The position numbers and the translations under genes are program-made. From contig JAFUOK010000072.1 of NCBI GenBank assembly GCA_017481925.1, forward strand, positions 1 to 40,408: a DNA stretch of 40,408 bases, given 5' to 3'. Position 1 is the stretch's first letter, and each line of letters starts with the position of its first letter. The stretch comes from Alistipes sp. Lineage in GTDB: Bacteria; Bacteroidota; Bacteroidia; Bacteroidales; Rikenellaceae. The notes below the pieces were generated by a model. It was given only the letters and a program-made list of their open reading frames with translations, did no database searches and was not told where the DNA came from. Positions 40,078 through 40,408 of the stretch are shown piece after piece.

Positions 40078-40408
40078 ATGAAACGACTTTTAGGAAACGT
40101 TACGCTCATCACGGGCGGTGGTAAGGGTATCGGCTACGGTTTGGCCGAGGCATTTGCGGAGCAGGGCTCAAACCTTGTAATCACGGGACGCACCGAGTCT
40201 CGACTGGTAGCGGCAAAAGAGAAACTGGAGGAGAAATATGGCATCGAGGTGCTGCCCATCGTAGCCGACGGCGCCGACGAGCAGGCAATCAAGAATGTGG
40301 TGGCCAAGACAATAGAGAAGTTTGGCAAGCTGAACACGTTAATCAACAACGCCCAGGTGTCGAAGTCGGGTACTCCGCTCGTTGAGCACACGAAGGAGGA
40401 CTTCGACC
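40078..40408 (+). CDS. short-chain dehydrogenase/reductase, N-terminal part (partial)
   Basis: The reading frame runs open from ATG 40078 to the window end (110 codons). It shows the SDR Rossmann start TLITGGGKGIGYGLAEAF (TGxxxGxG), an adenine-binding ADGAD region and the NNAQ motif (usually NNAG). The catalytic YxxxK lies beyond the window, so substrate and subfamily cannot be told; 3-oxoacyl-ACP-reductase-like and sugar dehydrogenases are both possible. It is divergent from the arabinose-type operon. Confidence 0.9.
   Translation, partial: MKRLLGNVTLITGGGKGIGYGLAEAFAEQGSNLVITGRTESRLVAAKEKLEEKYGIEVLPIVADGADEQAIKNVVAKTIEKFGKLNTLINNAQVSKSGTPLVEHTKEDFD

Overview
The window looks like a chromosomal segment of a gut-type Bacteroidales, most likely Rikenellaceae/Alistipes-like. 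The evidence is a SusC/SusD polysaccharide locus, a V-type ATPase operon in the Bacteroidetes layout, weak ribosome binding sites, and repeated use of the Bacteroidetes promoter box TAnnTTTG (with TTTG about 19 bases upstream where the match is complete). The taxon is an inference from gene content. There is no phage, IS element or CRISPR array.

Layout. Bases 1-4579 hold the end of a V-type ATPase operon on the plus strand (A-end, B, D, I, K). Subunit D carries an in-frame TAG at codon 7, and the K proteolipid keeps a sodium-type ligand set. Bases 4580-5546 are non-coding but dense: a long palindromic repeat, a terminator, tRNA-Gln, a candidate structured small RNA with its own promoter and terminator, and three direct repeats at exactly 21-bp spacing. 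From 5547 to 10545 the minus strand encodes MazG, a PDZ aspartyl protease, a gamma-carbonic anhydrase, and a LytS/LytTR two-component system. The kinase of that system has an extracytoplasmic segment resembling the RNA-binding domain of transcription terminator Rho. The kinase, the LytTR regulator, the 21-bp repeats and the small RNA together form the most novel-looking system here.

Bases 10632-13909 encode a GH20 hexosaminidase and a LOG-like protein. Then come pheT (minus), a UbiA prenyltransferase and an EamA transporter (minus), lepA and an acyl-CoA synthetase (plus), and an ECF sigma factor with a putative anti-sigma factor (minus). tRNA-Gly(CCC) follows at 24298. Repeats cluster between the housekeeping genes: AT-rich TTTTGAATTTTGCA repeats that supply the -33 boxes of pheT and lepA, and two facing arrays of 9-bp units.

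From 24563 to 32766 the minus strand holds a compact polysaccharide utilization locus, SusC-SusD-GH30-surface glycan-binding protein, probably for a beta-1,6-glucan. Meso-diaminopimelate dehydrogenase follows, then an arabinose-oriented operon: TIGR04076 protein, sodium/solute symporter, GH51 arabinofuranosidase and an alpha/beta-hydrolase esterase. The window ends inside a short-chain dehydrogenase gene.

All calls rest on reading the sequence and on family knowledge. No database search was run.
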